Source of the DNA: Gammaproteobacteria bacterium | GTDB taxonomy: Bacteria; Pseudomonadota; Gammaproteobacteria; Arenicellales; Poriferihabitantaceae | DNA: 64,000 nt | Assembly (NCBI GenBank): GCA_030432755.1 | Contig: JAUILZ010000002.1 | Coordinates: 124,001 to 188,000 of the forward strand | Reading direction: 5' to 3' | Shown: piece by piece, positions 25,793 to 33,673 of the stretch | Layout of the letters: each line of letters starts with the position of its first letter | Numbering within the stretch: the first letter of the stretch is position 1 | Notes under the pieces: generated by a model | What the model saw: only the letters and a program-made list of their open reading frames with translations | What the model was told of the DNA's origin: nothing | The model's database searches: none | Made by a program: the position numbers and the translations under genes

Positions 25793-26863
25793 TCATTGGT
25801 TGGTGAATGAGCCGGTCGATGCCGGCTCTGGATCATTGGCGCGTTCCCTGTCGGGGCGCGCTCTCCTTCCGGCCCGGAACCGCGCCTTGAGCCGGTTCCA
25901 GATGCCGAGAAGACCGTCCGGTGAAAACAGCACCACCAGCAAAAAGGCGAGGCCGATCACCGTGTTGAAACGTTCGCGGTCGATCAGGTCGATGGCGAAG
26001 TTTTCGAGAAGGACGAAGCCGATGGCGCCGAGGAACGGGCCCACCGGGTGGCGCATGCCGCCGACGACGGCAATCACCAGGATGTCGATGACCACGTCGA
26101 CGCCCACGGACCCGGGCGAGATGCGGCCGTTGAACCACACCATCAGCACCCCGGCGGTGCCGGCGATGATGCCGGACAGGAAATAGGCGACGATGCGGTG
26201 GAACGGGACGTGGTAGCCGAGCGCATGCATCCGCCGCGGATTGTCGCGGATCGCCTGCAGGCCGAGGCCGAAGGTGGAGCGCGCGATGTAGAACACCGCC
26301 CAGAGGAAGAACGCCGCCACCGCCAGCACGAGGTAATAGAACGGCACCGGGTCGCGCCAGTAGACGCCGAACAGGGTCGGCGGCTCGACCCCGGCGAAGC
26401 CGGTGAAGCCGTTGAACAGGGCGTAGTTCTGGCGCACGAAATAGAAGAACGCCACCGCGATGGCGAGGGTGATCATGATGGTGTAGATCCCCTCGGTGCG
26501 TACCGAGATCGCGCCGATGAACGCGCTGAACAGCGCTGCGGACAGGATCGCCGTCACCACCGTCAGCCACCAGGGCCAGCCGAGACCCATCACGCCAACG
26601 CTGTTGTCGCCGAGTATCGCCACCAGGTAACCCGCGAGTCCGGCCACCGTCATCTGCGCGAGGCTGACCATACCGCCATAGCCTGCGAGCATCATGAGCG
26701 AGAGCGAGATGGTGCCGAGGATCAGCGAGTAGGCGCCGATCTGGTAGGTGAAGAAATCGGACGCGAATGCCGGGTAGGCGAGGAAGAAGAGCGCCACCAG
26801 CCACTGCGCCGGGTGAATACCCGAGAGCGGCGAATCCCCGCTGAACCAGTTCCGTCCGGCCAT
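25793..26863 (-). CDS. Branched-chain amino acid-type ABC permease, LivM-like
   Basis: 356-residue inner-membrane permease. Several hydrophobic helices are visible, with LivM-type motifs GYGGMVSLAQMTVAGLAGY and GLGLQAIRDNPRRMHALGY (cytoplasmic coupling loop). The C-terminal tail is short, basic and charged. Overlaps the livH stop by one base. Forms the pore with LivH. Confidence 0.87.
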   Translation of the reverse strand: MAGRNWFSGDSPLSGIHPAQWLVALFFLAYPAFASDFFTYQIGAYSLILGTISLSLMMLAGYGGMVSLAQMTVAGLAGYLVAILGDNSVGVMGLGWPWWLTVVTAILSAALFSAFIGAISVRTEGIYTIMITLAIAVAFFYFVRQNYALFNGFTGFAGVEPPTLFGVYWRDPVPFYYLVLAVAAFFLWAVFYIARSTFGLGLQAIRDNPRRMHALGYHVPFHRIVAYFLSGIIAGTAGVLMVWFNGRISPGSVGVDVVIDILVIAVVGGMRHPVGPFLGAIGFVLLENFAIDLIDRERFNTVIGLAFLLVVLFSPDGLLGIWNRLKARFRAGRRARPDRERANDPEPASTGSFTNQ

Positions 26864-27876
26864 CAGCGCCGCCCTCCCATTATGCCCTGGGGCCGCACCG
26901 CCAGCACCACCACCATGATGAGGAATGTCAGCACCACCCCGTAGGTCGGGAAATAGGCAAGACCGAACTGCTCCGCGAGTCCGATGATAAGCGCGCCGAC
27001 TGCGGCGCCGGTGATGGAGCCGAGTCCGCCGACGATGACCACGATCAGGGAGGCCAGAAGGTAGCGCACGTCTTCCCCCGGGGCGATGGACAGCGCGGTG
27101 CCCCCCACCACGCCGGCGAAGCCCGCGAGACCCGCGCCGATACCGAACACCAGGGCAAACACGAGCGGCACGTTGACCCCCGAGGCGGCGAGCATGTCAC
27201 GGTCATTCACCCCGGCGCGGATCATCATGCCGATGCGGGTGCGGTTGAGGAACAGCCACAGCGCGATGCCCACCGCCACCGCCACCCCGAGCACCGTGAG
27301 GCGGTACACCGGGTACTTGATGTAGACCGCGTCGCCGGAGGACCGGATCACCGAGACTACCGGCAACTCCGCCGCGCCGAACAGCCATTCCGGTGGCGAA
27401 AACTGGTAGGTGGTGCCGGTCCAGACCGCGAGCATGAGATCGGCGGCGATGATGGAGATGGCGATGGTCACCAGTGTCTGGCGCAGGTCATCGCCCTCCA
27501 TGCGGCGGAACACCAGGGTCTGCAACGCGACGCCGCTGATCGCCACCGCGACGAACGCCACCGCGAGGCCGAGGAACCAGCTGCCGCTCGCCTCCGCCAC
27601 CTCGTAGCCGATGTACGCCCCCAGCAGGTACATCGAGCCGTGGGCGAGGTTGACGTTGCGCATCAACCCGAAGATCAGGGTGAAGCCGCTGGCGACGAGG
27701 AAGTACAGTCCGCCCAGGGTGAGCCCGTTCAGCAGGGTGTTGACGAAGGTTTTCTTGCGCCCGGCGAAATCCACCAGCCATTCCGGCCAGACGGCGAAGA
27801 TCAGCCACAGGAGGACCGCGATCGCCAGCAGGATGACGATGGCCCAGAATGTATGCCGCTCGATGAACTGGCGCAT
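26863..27876 (-). CDS. Branched-chain amino acid-type ABC permease, LivH-like
   Basis: 337-residue permease and first gene of the seven-gene operon. The family motif LNGLTLGGLYFLVASGFTLI and the following NLAHGSMYLLGAYIGY are well preserved; the coupling region reads GVNDRDMLAASGVNVPLVFA. The N-terminal membrane segment (IVILLAIAVLLWLIFAVWP) is an extra helix compared with short LivH proteins. Its promoter must lie in the 28.0-28.2 kb gap, which has a distinctive AT-rich palindromic patch. Confidence 0.87.
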   Translation of the reverse strand: MRQFIERHTFWAIVILLAIAVLLWLIFAVWPEWLVDFAGRKKTFVNTLLNGLTLGGLYFLVASGFTLIFGLMRNVNLAHGSMYLLGAYIGYEVAEASGSWFLGLAVAFVAVAISGVALQTLVFRRMEGDDLRQTLVTIAISIIAADLMLAVWTGTTYQFSPPEWLFGAAELPVVSVIRSSGDAVYIKYPVYRLTVLGVAVAVGIALWLFLNRTRIGMMIRAGVNDRDMLAASGVNVPLVFALVFGIGAGLAGFAGVVGGTALSIAPGEDVRYLLASLIVVIVGGLGSITGAAVGALIIGLAEQFGLAYFPTYGVVLTFLIMVVVLAVRPQGIMGGRR

Positions 27877-28244
27877 TGCCCGTTCAGCGCACGCGGGGTC
27901 CGGCCTTCCGAAGGGAAAGGCGCTGGTGCATGTTTTTTCCTCTGTTTCGCCGGCTGCCCGCAGGTGAGCCGGTCGTTGGTCTCATTGGTGTCTTCGCCGG
28001 ACCCAGCGCGCTGAGAATTGCACCGTGCTCCGTGAGGCCAGGTTCGGCGGCAGATCAGCATACGCCAGCCAAATTGGGCCAGCAACCACGAATTATTCGA
28101 TATTTGGGTAATTTCGGGTAATAATTGAACCAATATGTCATACGTCACTTTCTTCCGAAGACAGCCCGCCCCCCGGATTAACCGCCCCGACGCGCCGCCT
28201 TCTACATGCCCGGAAAGAGGCTTGCCGCTCTCCGGGGGCCATCG
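27877..28244. promoter_or_regulatory. Divergent control region of the liv/Tm-1 operon
   Basis: About 370 bases without a gene. At 28091-28126 an AT-rich patch has outer arms AATTATT (28091-28097) and AATAATT (28120-28126). Inside are two tandem 10-base units TTTGGGTAAT (28103-28112) and TTCGGGTAAT (28113-28122), one helical turn apart. This looks like a regulator site for the Fis-type regulator encoded nearby. No convincing sigma-54 (-24/-12) promoter was found on either strand. The rest is GC-rich with nothing recognisable. Confidence 0.5.
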
Positions 28245-28967
28245 ATGAGCGCCGCCTCCTGGCTACGCTGGGACATCGTCCCCGCCGAACCGGGCAACGA
28301 ACTGCCGGGATTCCTGGTAACCCGGGCCGCGGCGCTCGAGAACGAAAACATGCCGCCCGAGGTGGCGATGCTGCTGCCATCCGGAGGCGGGACGGACGCC
28401 CTGGTAAGCCTGGTGCTGGCCGGGGCCGATTCCTTCTCCGACGCGGTCATCGGGTTGTTTCTCGCGGACCCGTTTTTCAATCCAGCAGTGGAGGGCAGGC
28501 GCCTAGCCGCCGCGGGAATCCGCTGGGTCGCCAACCTGCCGAGCGTTGCCCAGCAGGACGAGGCGTTCATCCGCCAGCTGGCCGATGTCGATCTCGATCC
28601 CGGGCGCGAGTTTCGCGGCCTGGTCAGCCTTGGCGCGGCCGGGCTCGGTATCGTGGCGGTAGTGGTCGACGCGGACGGCGCGATCACGGCCGCGGACAGC
28701 GGCGCGGAGATCGTTATCATCCTGCCGCGACTCGCGGACTACGCCGCCGGGTTTCCCTCGCTACGCCAGCGAGAATCGGCGGCGCAGTCAGTGGCGCGAA
28801 CCCTGGAGGATCGTGGCTGGCGCGGCCGTCTGCTAGGCCTGGCGGAACGGCGCGACGTGGAAAGCCGCGGGCTCTGGCCGCAGGGACTGGATGGTTTGTT
28901 GCTGCGCCCGGTAAGGTGTGACCCGCGCGTTGTGGCCCGCGGGCCGACTCAGCCCGAAAGGCCGTAA
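28245..28967 (+). CDS. TIM-barrel PEP hydrolase-like paralog, divergent or degenerate
   Basis: 240-residue protein, not obvious at first sight. Its middle section aligns with the TIM-barrel enzyme encoded at 20.6-21.5 kb: VIGLFLADPFFNPAVEGRRL corresponds to [32 protein letters not shown] to [14 protein letters not shown], and the following DLDPGREFRGLVSLG and ADSGAEIVIILP to equivalent parts. Many polar active-site-like residues differ and the C-terminus is short, so it may be a non-catalytic binding relative. ATG at 28245 is preferred; an ATG at 28206 is also in frame. It lies divergent from livH and overlaps the regulator gene tail-to-tail by 19 bases. Confidence 0.65.
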   Translation: MSAASWLRWDIVPAEPGNELPGFLVTRAAALENENMPPEVAMLLPSGGGTDALVSLVLAGADSFSDAVIGLFLADPFFNPAVEGRRLAAAGIRWVANLPSVAQQDEAFIRQLADVDLDPGREFRGLVSLGAAGLGIVAVVVDADGAITAADSGAEIVIILPRLADYAAGFPSLRQRESAAQSVARTLEDRGWRGRLLGLAERRDVESRGLWPQGLDGLLLRPVRCDPRVVARGPTQPERP

Positions 28968-30691
28968 CGACGGATCTTGTTGTACAGCGTCTTTCGCGAT
29001 ATCCCGAGATAGTCGGCAGTCCGTGTGCGATTGAACCCGTTTCGCCATAGCGCGTCGACGATGCGTTCGCGCTCCGAGCCGCCCGTGGTGTCTTTCGGCG
29101 CTACTCCGGTTTCCTCCTCGAACACCAGCTCTTCCCGCTCTACCGGCCCGTCGTCGGCGCGGCCCGCCAGCATCCCCAGCAGGTTCCTGAGTTCGCGCTC
29201 GTTGCCCGGCCAGCGATGGGCTTCGAGCTGGCGAAAGGCGGCGGCGCTGAAACTGGCGCGGCCCATCGCTTCCCCGCTGGTATCCGGCGACAGGTGCTCG
29301 ACAAGTGTCGCGAGATCGTCGATCCGCTCCCTGAGGGGTGGCAGGCGCAGTACTCGCCCGTCGAAGGCGGCGGCGAGATCACTGCCGATACCCGTTGACG
29401 CCAGAGTCTGGCCGGAACGGCCACCCGCCGAAGATGTCTCGCAGATCAACAGCACGCGGGGGCGCATCGCCTGCATTCGGCGCGTCGAACTTGCGCGAAA
29501 GCTGCCTTCCCTGAGAGCAAGCCCGAGGCGGCGCTGGGTCGCCGCGGGCAATCGTTCCGGCGCGCGCAAGACCACCAGTCCCAGGCGATCATCACCGAGA
29601 GCAGGTGGCCGCTGGCGCTTGTCGCTCGCGCCGAACAGGAGTTCCCGGGCGCGCACTGATGACTCCTCGCCCGCGAGGTCTATCTCCAGCGTATGCGCGG
29701 CGCCTTTCGGCTGCGCGGCGGATGCCATCACCGAAACCACCGGCTTCGTATCGGCTCCGCGCTCCGCCAGCAGGAGAGTCGGTGACGATGATCCCGACAA
29801 TGCGCGCAGGCGGCGAAGGAACTCAATTTGCGCCTTGCCCTGCCCCACCAGGCCATGGCCGCGGCCCCAGCTCACCAGGCGCCGCCGGCCGGCGTCGCGC
29901 ACAGGACCGCGCCTCGCAGCCTGGCGGAAGCGGTCGATCTGGTTCGCCACGGAGTTCTCCAGCGGAATGCGTTCGATGGTGGAGCCGCCGACGTAGCCGT
30001 CGATCTCGGCGAGGCTGATCACCCGCGCGAGATCGCCGGCGGTGGCGATGGGGCCACCCTCCAGCAGGAAGCGCGTACCGGGATTGATCCGCCGCACCAG
30101 ACGCCCCACCTCCCGCGCCACCATGGCAACCGCCTCGAGGCTGTCGCGTTGACGGTGCCCCAGCGCCCCGCCCACGTTCCAGCCGAGATTGAGACAGATG
30201 AGGTCGATGCCCGCGTCCGCCGCGAGTCGCGCCTGGGTCCGGTTTGCACAATAGAACATTGTCTTGAGACCAATCCGGCGTACCGCCTCGAGCTGCGCGA
30301 CCTCGGCCTCGATGCCGCGCCCCGCGCGCGACAGGATCTGCTGCATCGGGCGCTCGTAGTGCATGCAGCTCGGAAAATTGACCGCCCCCGCGAAGCCGGC
30401 ATCGCGAATCTCCTCCGCGCGCGCAGCGACGTCATGCTCCGCGCCCCAGACATTGACGCCTAGCAGCACCGGCGCGCGGCACTGGGTCAGGATTTCCCGG
30501 CGCGCGAACTCCAGCGTCAGGCTGGTGGCGTCAAGGATCGGCAGCATGCAGGCGATGGAAGGCGCGCCCATGTTGCGCAGGCGTCCCGCGTTGATGGCCA
30601 GCAGGAGGTCCGCGCCACCGCGCTCCGCGGCCAGTGCCGTGGTGCCGGAACCGATGGCTGCGCCGACGATGAAACCGCGCGGAGAGGCCAT
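28949..30691 (-). CDS. TIM-barrel sensor fused to degenerate NtrC-type AAA+ and Fis HTH regulator
   Basis: 580-residue putative regulator. Residues 1-262 are a PF09370-type TIM barrel, a module known as an N-terminal domain of sigma-54 activators. Residues about 281-505 follow the order of an NtrC AAA+ domain, but Walker A is replaced (LLLAERGADTKP at 307-318), the GAFTGA loop that contacts sigma-54 is absent (LLFGASDKRQ near 351), and Walker B reads LGLVVLRAPERL. Late motifs RLPPLRERIDDL (449-460) and WPGNERELRNLL (494-505) survive. Residues 540-580 are a Fis-type helix-turn-helix (RTRTADYLGISRKTLYNKI). It should bind DNA and a ligand without ATP hydrolysis. Likely regulates the liv/Tm-1 operon. 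Confidence 0.85.
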   Translation of the reverse strand: MASPRGFIVGAAIGSGTTALAAERGGADLLLAINAGRLRNMGAPSIACMLPILDATSLTLEFARREILTQCRAPVLLGVNVWGAEHDVAARAEEIRDAGFAGAVNFPSCMHYERPMQQILSRAGRGIEAEVAQLEAVRRIGLKTMFYCANRTQARLAADAGIDLICLNLGWNVGGALGHRQRDSLEAVAMVAREVGRLVRRINPGTRFLLEGGPIATAGDLARVISLAEIDGYVGGSTIERIPLENSVANQIDRFRQAARRGPVRDAGRRRLVSWGRGHGLVGQGKAQIEFLRRLRALSGSSSPTLLLAERGADTKPVVSVMASAAQPKGAAHTLEIDLAGEESSVRARELLFGASDKRQRPPALGDDRLGLVVLRAPERLPAATQRRLGLALREGSFRASSTRRMQAMRPRVLLICETSSAGGRSGQTLASTGIGSDLAAAFDGRVLRLPPLRERIDDLATLVEHLSPDTSGEAMGRASFSAAAFRQLEAHRWPGNERELRNLLGMLAGRADDGPVEREELVFEEETGVAPKDTTGGSERERIVDALWRNGFNRTRTADYLGISRKTLYNKIRRYGLSG

Positions 30692-31056
30692 GTCAGGTGA
30701 TCAATTCCATCGTGTCGTGGACACATTGATCGCGGGAAATTCCAGCGAAGGCTGGAATCCATTTCAAATCAGAGTGTCGGCGCATCCAACCGGGACACCA
30801 GACTTCGCTGGCGCTTCTGCATACTATGCCGACGCAGGCTGAAATAGCATGCAGCGGTCCTTATTGACGGACATGGTTGCGGGAACGCTTCGCGTGCTCG
30901 CGGCATTGTCAACGCGCCGGGGTGGCCAGCCCGTTCTATATCATGCTTCTCCGGCCGGCTGCCATCTCCTGAAGACGAAGCCCTTCTATCCGCCGGGCAT
31001 GGCGGGCACTCAAACCCGTCTCGATATCGACCGGGCGCAGGATTTCTGGACTCGTG
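30692..31056. other. Intergenic region between regulator and pilin genes
   Basis: 365 bases. The first part, upstream of the regulator gene, must contain its promoter and includes a REPIN-like pair (about 30738-30816). The remainder, 30820-31056, shows short open frames of no coding character and nothing recognisable. Confidence 0.5.
30738..30816. repeat. REPIN-like palindromic repeat pair (locus B)
   Basis: Hairpin TTCCAGC-GAAG-GCTGGAA (30740-30757) followed by TCCATTTCA. About 45 bases on is a degraded inverted mate around CCAGACTTCGCTGG (30798-30811). Same family as at 1.7, 50.1 and 53.2 kb; arms have changed in a compensating manner. Confidence 0.7.
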
Positions 31057-31554
31057 TCAGAAGTTCGGCACGTACTTCTGCGGCACCCAGTCGGGCTGGC
31101 CGACATCGACGAATACGAGCCAGTTGATGGCCGCGCCTGTACTCACGTCGGGGCGGAACTCGAGCAGCTTGTCGGCGGCGTCGCCGAGGCGGTTCGAATC
31201 CCGGGTGCGGAAGCGCACGTTTCCGTTGCTCTCGATACCCACCAGTTCGACGTAGTCGTTGCCCGCGTCAGAGCCCCCGGCGTTGAACTGTGGCAGGTCC
31301 GCCAACTGCTCCGGAAGACTGGCATTGTCATTGTAGTAGAGCGAGTAGGCCGTCTTGACCGATGCGAAGGTATTCATCGCCTCGCTGAGACGGGCGCGGA
31401 TCGTGTAGTCACGGTATGCCGTGGTGGCGATGGACGCCAGGATACCGATGATTGTCACGACGATCATGAGTTCGATCAGGGTAAAGCCCTGTTGCGAACT
31501 CCGCTGCGTCCCCCACGGCACATGCGTGCCGGTACGACTCCGGATAGATTGCAT
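31057..31554 (-). CDS. Type IV pilin-like protein
   Basis: 165-residue prepilin with the diagnostic type III signal: a 23-residue leader ending in QQG followed by [20 protein letters not shown], with Glu at +5 of the mature protein. Prepilin peptidase would cleave after the Gly and methylate the Phe. The mature globular region has no obvious C-terminal disulfide pair. ATG at 31554 is chosen over a TTG at 31566. The leader is longer than the usual 6-10 residues of type IVa pilins. No other pilus genes are adjacent, so it could be a minor pilin or a general secretion pseudopilin. Confidence 0.85.
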   Translation of the reverse strand: MQSIRSRTGTHVPWGTQRSSQQGFTLIELMIVVTIIGILASIATTAYRDYTIRARLSEAMNTFASVKTAYSLYYNDNASLPEQLADLPQFNAGGSDAGNDYVELVGIESNGNVRFRTRDSNRLGDAADKLLEFRPDVSTGAAINWLVFVDVGQPDWVPQKYVPNF

Positions 31555-31857
31555 GACACCCCCCAACTTGTGATTCCATTTCGATTCGTCTCTGATCCCG
31601 GAACTCCACCCCGGTGGGATTCCGAACCCGACTCTGGCGCCCTTACCCCTGGGGCTTACTCAGGCCATGATCTTTTTTACGCCTGACTGCGTGTAATATC
31701 AAGTAGTTAGCGTGTGCATTATTGACACTTTTTGGCTGGCGGCGGATTTATCGGGTGTCCAATTGCGCCTGTTCAGCACCCGGGTCAAGTGCCTGGGTTT
31801 GAACGTGGCGCGGACCCGGACGGGTCCGCGCCAACGGGCGAGAACGCCCGGGATGAA
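31555..31857. other. Intergenic region upstream of pilin and downstream of peroxiredoxin
   Basis: About 300 bases. It contains the pilin promoter (not identified with confidence; the stretch 31680-31730 is AT-rich) and a strong hairpin at 31807-31832 behind the peroxiredoxin gene. No gene is seen. Confidence 0.45.
31807..31832 (-). terminator. Perfect 11-bp hairpin downstream of peroxiredoxin
   Basis: GGCGCGGACCC (31807-31817), loop GGAC, GGGTCCGCGCC (31822-31832), starting 26 bases after the peroxiredoxin stop. There is no U-run, so it may act as a message-end stabiliser or with Rho rather than as a classical terminator. Confidence 0.5.
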
Positions 31858-32538
31858 TCAGGCCGGCTGCGGGACGATCCGCATGTAGGGCCTGGGCGCC
31901 CGCCAGCCCTGCGGGAATCGCGACCTCGCCTCGTCGTCGGAGAGCGCCGGCACGATGATCACGTCCTCGCCCTGCTTCCAGTTCACCGGCGTCGCCACCT
32001 TGTGGTTCGCGGTGAGCTGGCAGGAATCCACGAGCCGCAGGATCTCGTCGAAGTTGCGCCCGGTGCTCATCGGGTAGGTGATCATCGCCTTGACCTTGCG
32101 GTCGGCGCCTATGACGAAGACCGAGCGCACGGTCTGGTTGTCCATCGCCGTGCGCTCGCCGGCCCTGCCCGAGGCATTCGGGTGGATCATGCCGAACGAC
32201 TTGGCAACGGCCAGGTCGGTGTCGCCGATCAGCGGATAGTTCACCGCGTGCCCCTGGGTCTCCTCGATGTCCGCCAGCCAGGCGCGGTGATCCTCCACGG
32301 AATCCACGCTCAGACCGATCACCTTGCATCCTCGCTTTTCGAACTCGCCCTTGAGCGCGGCCATGTAGCCAAGCTCCGTGGTGCACACCGGGGTGAAGTC
32401 CTTGGGGTGGGAAAACAGCACGGCCCAGCTGTCGCCGAGCCAGTCGTGAAAGACGATGGTGCCCTCCGTGGACTCCGCGGTGAAATTCGGCACCTCGTCT
32501 CCGATGCCGAGCGGTTTCGATTCAATTCGATGGTTCAT
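31858..32538 (-). CDS. 1-Cys peroxiredoxin (Prx6/LsfA-like)
   Basis: Thiol peroxidase of 226 residues that reduces hydrogen peroxide and organic hydroperoxides. The peroxidatic cysteine is C52 in DFTPVCTTELG, with the preceding Thr/Pro of the active site. The length and the long C-terminal extension (PMSTGRNFDEILRLVDS, then the arm to PQGWRAPRPYMRIVPQPA) fit the Prx6 subfamily. The start gives MNHRIESKPLGIGDEVPNF. Divergent from a LysR regulator gene with a shared 208-base control region, so that regulator may induce it under oxidative stress. Confidence 0.9.
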   Translation of the reverse strand: MNHRIESKPLGIGDEVPNFTAESTEGTIVFHDWLGDSWAVLFSHPKDFTPVCTTELGYMAALKGEFEKRGCKVIGLSVDSVEDHRAWLADIEETQGHAVNYPLIGDTDLAVAKSFGMIHPNASGRAGERTAMDNQTVRSVFVIGADRKVKAMITYPMSTGRNFDEILRLVDSCQLTANHKVATPVNWKQGEDVIIVPALSDDEARSRFPQGWRAPRPYMRIVPQPA

Positions 32539-32746
32539 TATTGACTTGCTCCTTGTTTCAAGATTCAGGTTGATTACCGGGCGGGATCATCCGCCCGCTG
32601 GGTACTTGCGATCCCTCCCTGCGCGTTTGCCGGTGGGCCCGAAAGTGATGCGGGATTCTAGAGACAAATATTTTCCGTGATAATATCCGCCATCAGCAAA
32701 ATACTATTGCAGAAAGCGGGACAATTATCTGGACACCCTGAAGGCA

Positions 32747-33625
32747 ATGCGGGTCTTCGTCGAGGTGGCGAAACTGCGGGGTTTCGCGCCCGCCGCCAGA
32801 GAGCTCGGACTGTCGACTTCGTCGGTCAGCCGCCACGTGTTGAACCTCGAACAGCGGCTGAATCGCCAGCTTTTTTCGCGCACGACGCGCAGTCTCAGCC
32901 TCACCCCGGCCGGCAGCGACCTGCTGGAGGAATGCCAGCGCATCGTCTACGACGCCGAGGCGTTGCTCGACGTGCCCACGGACGAGGCCAGGACGCCGTC
33001 CGGCCGGATGCGGATCACCCTGCCCGGCTTCCTGGCGGAATTGCTGTCAAGGGACGCCATCGCGCGTTATGCGTTGCGCTACCCCGAAGTGAAACTCGAG
33101 GTGGTCGTCATGAACCGGGTGGTCAACCTGGTGGAGGAGGGTTTCGACCTTGCGCTCCGGGTTGGCGAACTTTCCGACTCCACCCTCATAGCCCGCAAGC
33201 TGCTCGACCTGCACCTCGTCATGGTGGCCTCCCCCGCCTACATTGCGCGGCGCGGGGAACCGCGCCTGCCATCGGACTTGAAGGTGCACGACTGCATCGT
33301 CGAAACAGACGCGCCCTACATCGACCGCTGGCCCCTGCGTACCGGCGGCGCGAGCAAGCGCTACCCGGTCAACGAGTTCATCCGGGTCAATAGCGGGGAT
33401 ACCGCACGCGACCTGGCGGTCGGCGGCGTCGGCCTGTGCCTGCTACCGGTCTACCTGGTGCTCAGGCAACTCGAGCGCGGCGAACTGGTCACGGTGATGC
33501 GCGAGCATGTACCTGACTATGGCGGTATCTTTGCCGTCTATCCGCAGACCCGCTACGTCACCCCGGCGGTGCGCAGCTTCATCGAGTTCCTGGTGGCATA
33601 CGCGGGAGCGATCAGGCTGCCATAA
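32747..33625 (+). CDS. LysR family transcriptional regulator
   Basis: 292 residues from the ATG at 32747. The N-terminal helix-turn-helix is clear (FAPAARELGLSTSSVSRHVL), followed by the linker helix and a two-lobed effector domain. Many relatives start MD-x-L-x-AMRVFV; here the equivalent residues are encoded upstream as LDTLKA from a CTG at 32729, with a purine-rich GCGGG ahead, while the ATG has AAGG only about 2 bases away. The true start may therefore be the CTG. Divergent from the peroxiredoxin gene, a common regulator-target arrangement. No cysteine pattern like OxyR was noted, so the inducer is unknown. Confidence 0.87.
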   Translation: MRVFVEVAKLRGFAPAARELGLSTSSVSRHVLNLEQRLNRQLFSRTTRSLSLTPAGSDLLEECQRIVYDAEALLDVPTDEARTPSGRMRITLPGFLAELLSRDAIARYALRYPEVKLEVVVMNRVVNLVEEGFDLALRVGELSDSTLIARKLLDLHLVMVASPAYIARRGEPRLPSDLKVHDCIVETDAPYIDRWPLRTGGASKRYPVNEFIRVNSGDTARDLAVGGVGLCLLPVYLVLRQLERGELVTVMREHVPDYGGIFAVYPQTRYVTPAVRSFIEFLVAYAGAIRLP

Positions 33626-33638
33626 GCTGGCGGTAGCA

Positions 33639-33655
33639 CACGGGGAGTTCCCGTG
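33639..33655. terminator. Hairpin between convergent LysR and dehydrogenase genes
   Basis: CACGGG-GAGTT-CCCGTG lies midway between two converging stops (33625 and 33674). The position suits a bidirectional transcription end, though neither strand has a U-run. Confidence 0.4.
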
Positions 33656-33673
33656 CGCGACGAATCCAGCCCG

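Noticed and set aside
27877..28244. Sigma-54 (-24/-12) promoter for livH, looked for because of the NtrC-like regulator
   Set aside because: No TGGCAC-N5-TTGC-like sequence was found on either strand; the regulator also lacks the sigma-54 contact loop.
30849..31127. 92-codon frame between the regulator and pilin genes
   Set aside because: No ribosome site, low-complexity Arg/Ser-rich end, and overlaps the pilin gene antisense.
31190..31206. GGTTCGAATCCC, reminiscent of a tRNA T-arm
   Set aside because: Inside the pilin gene on the opposite strand; no acceptor or anticodon stems around it.
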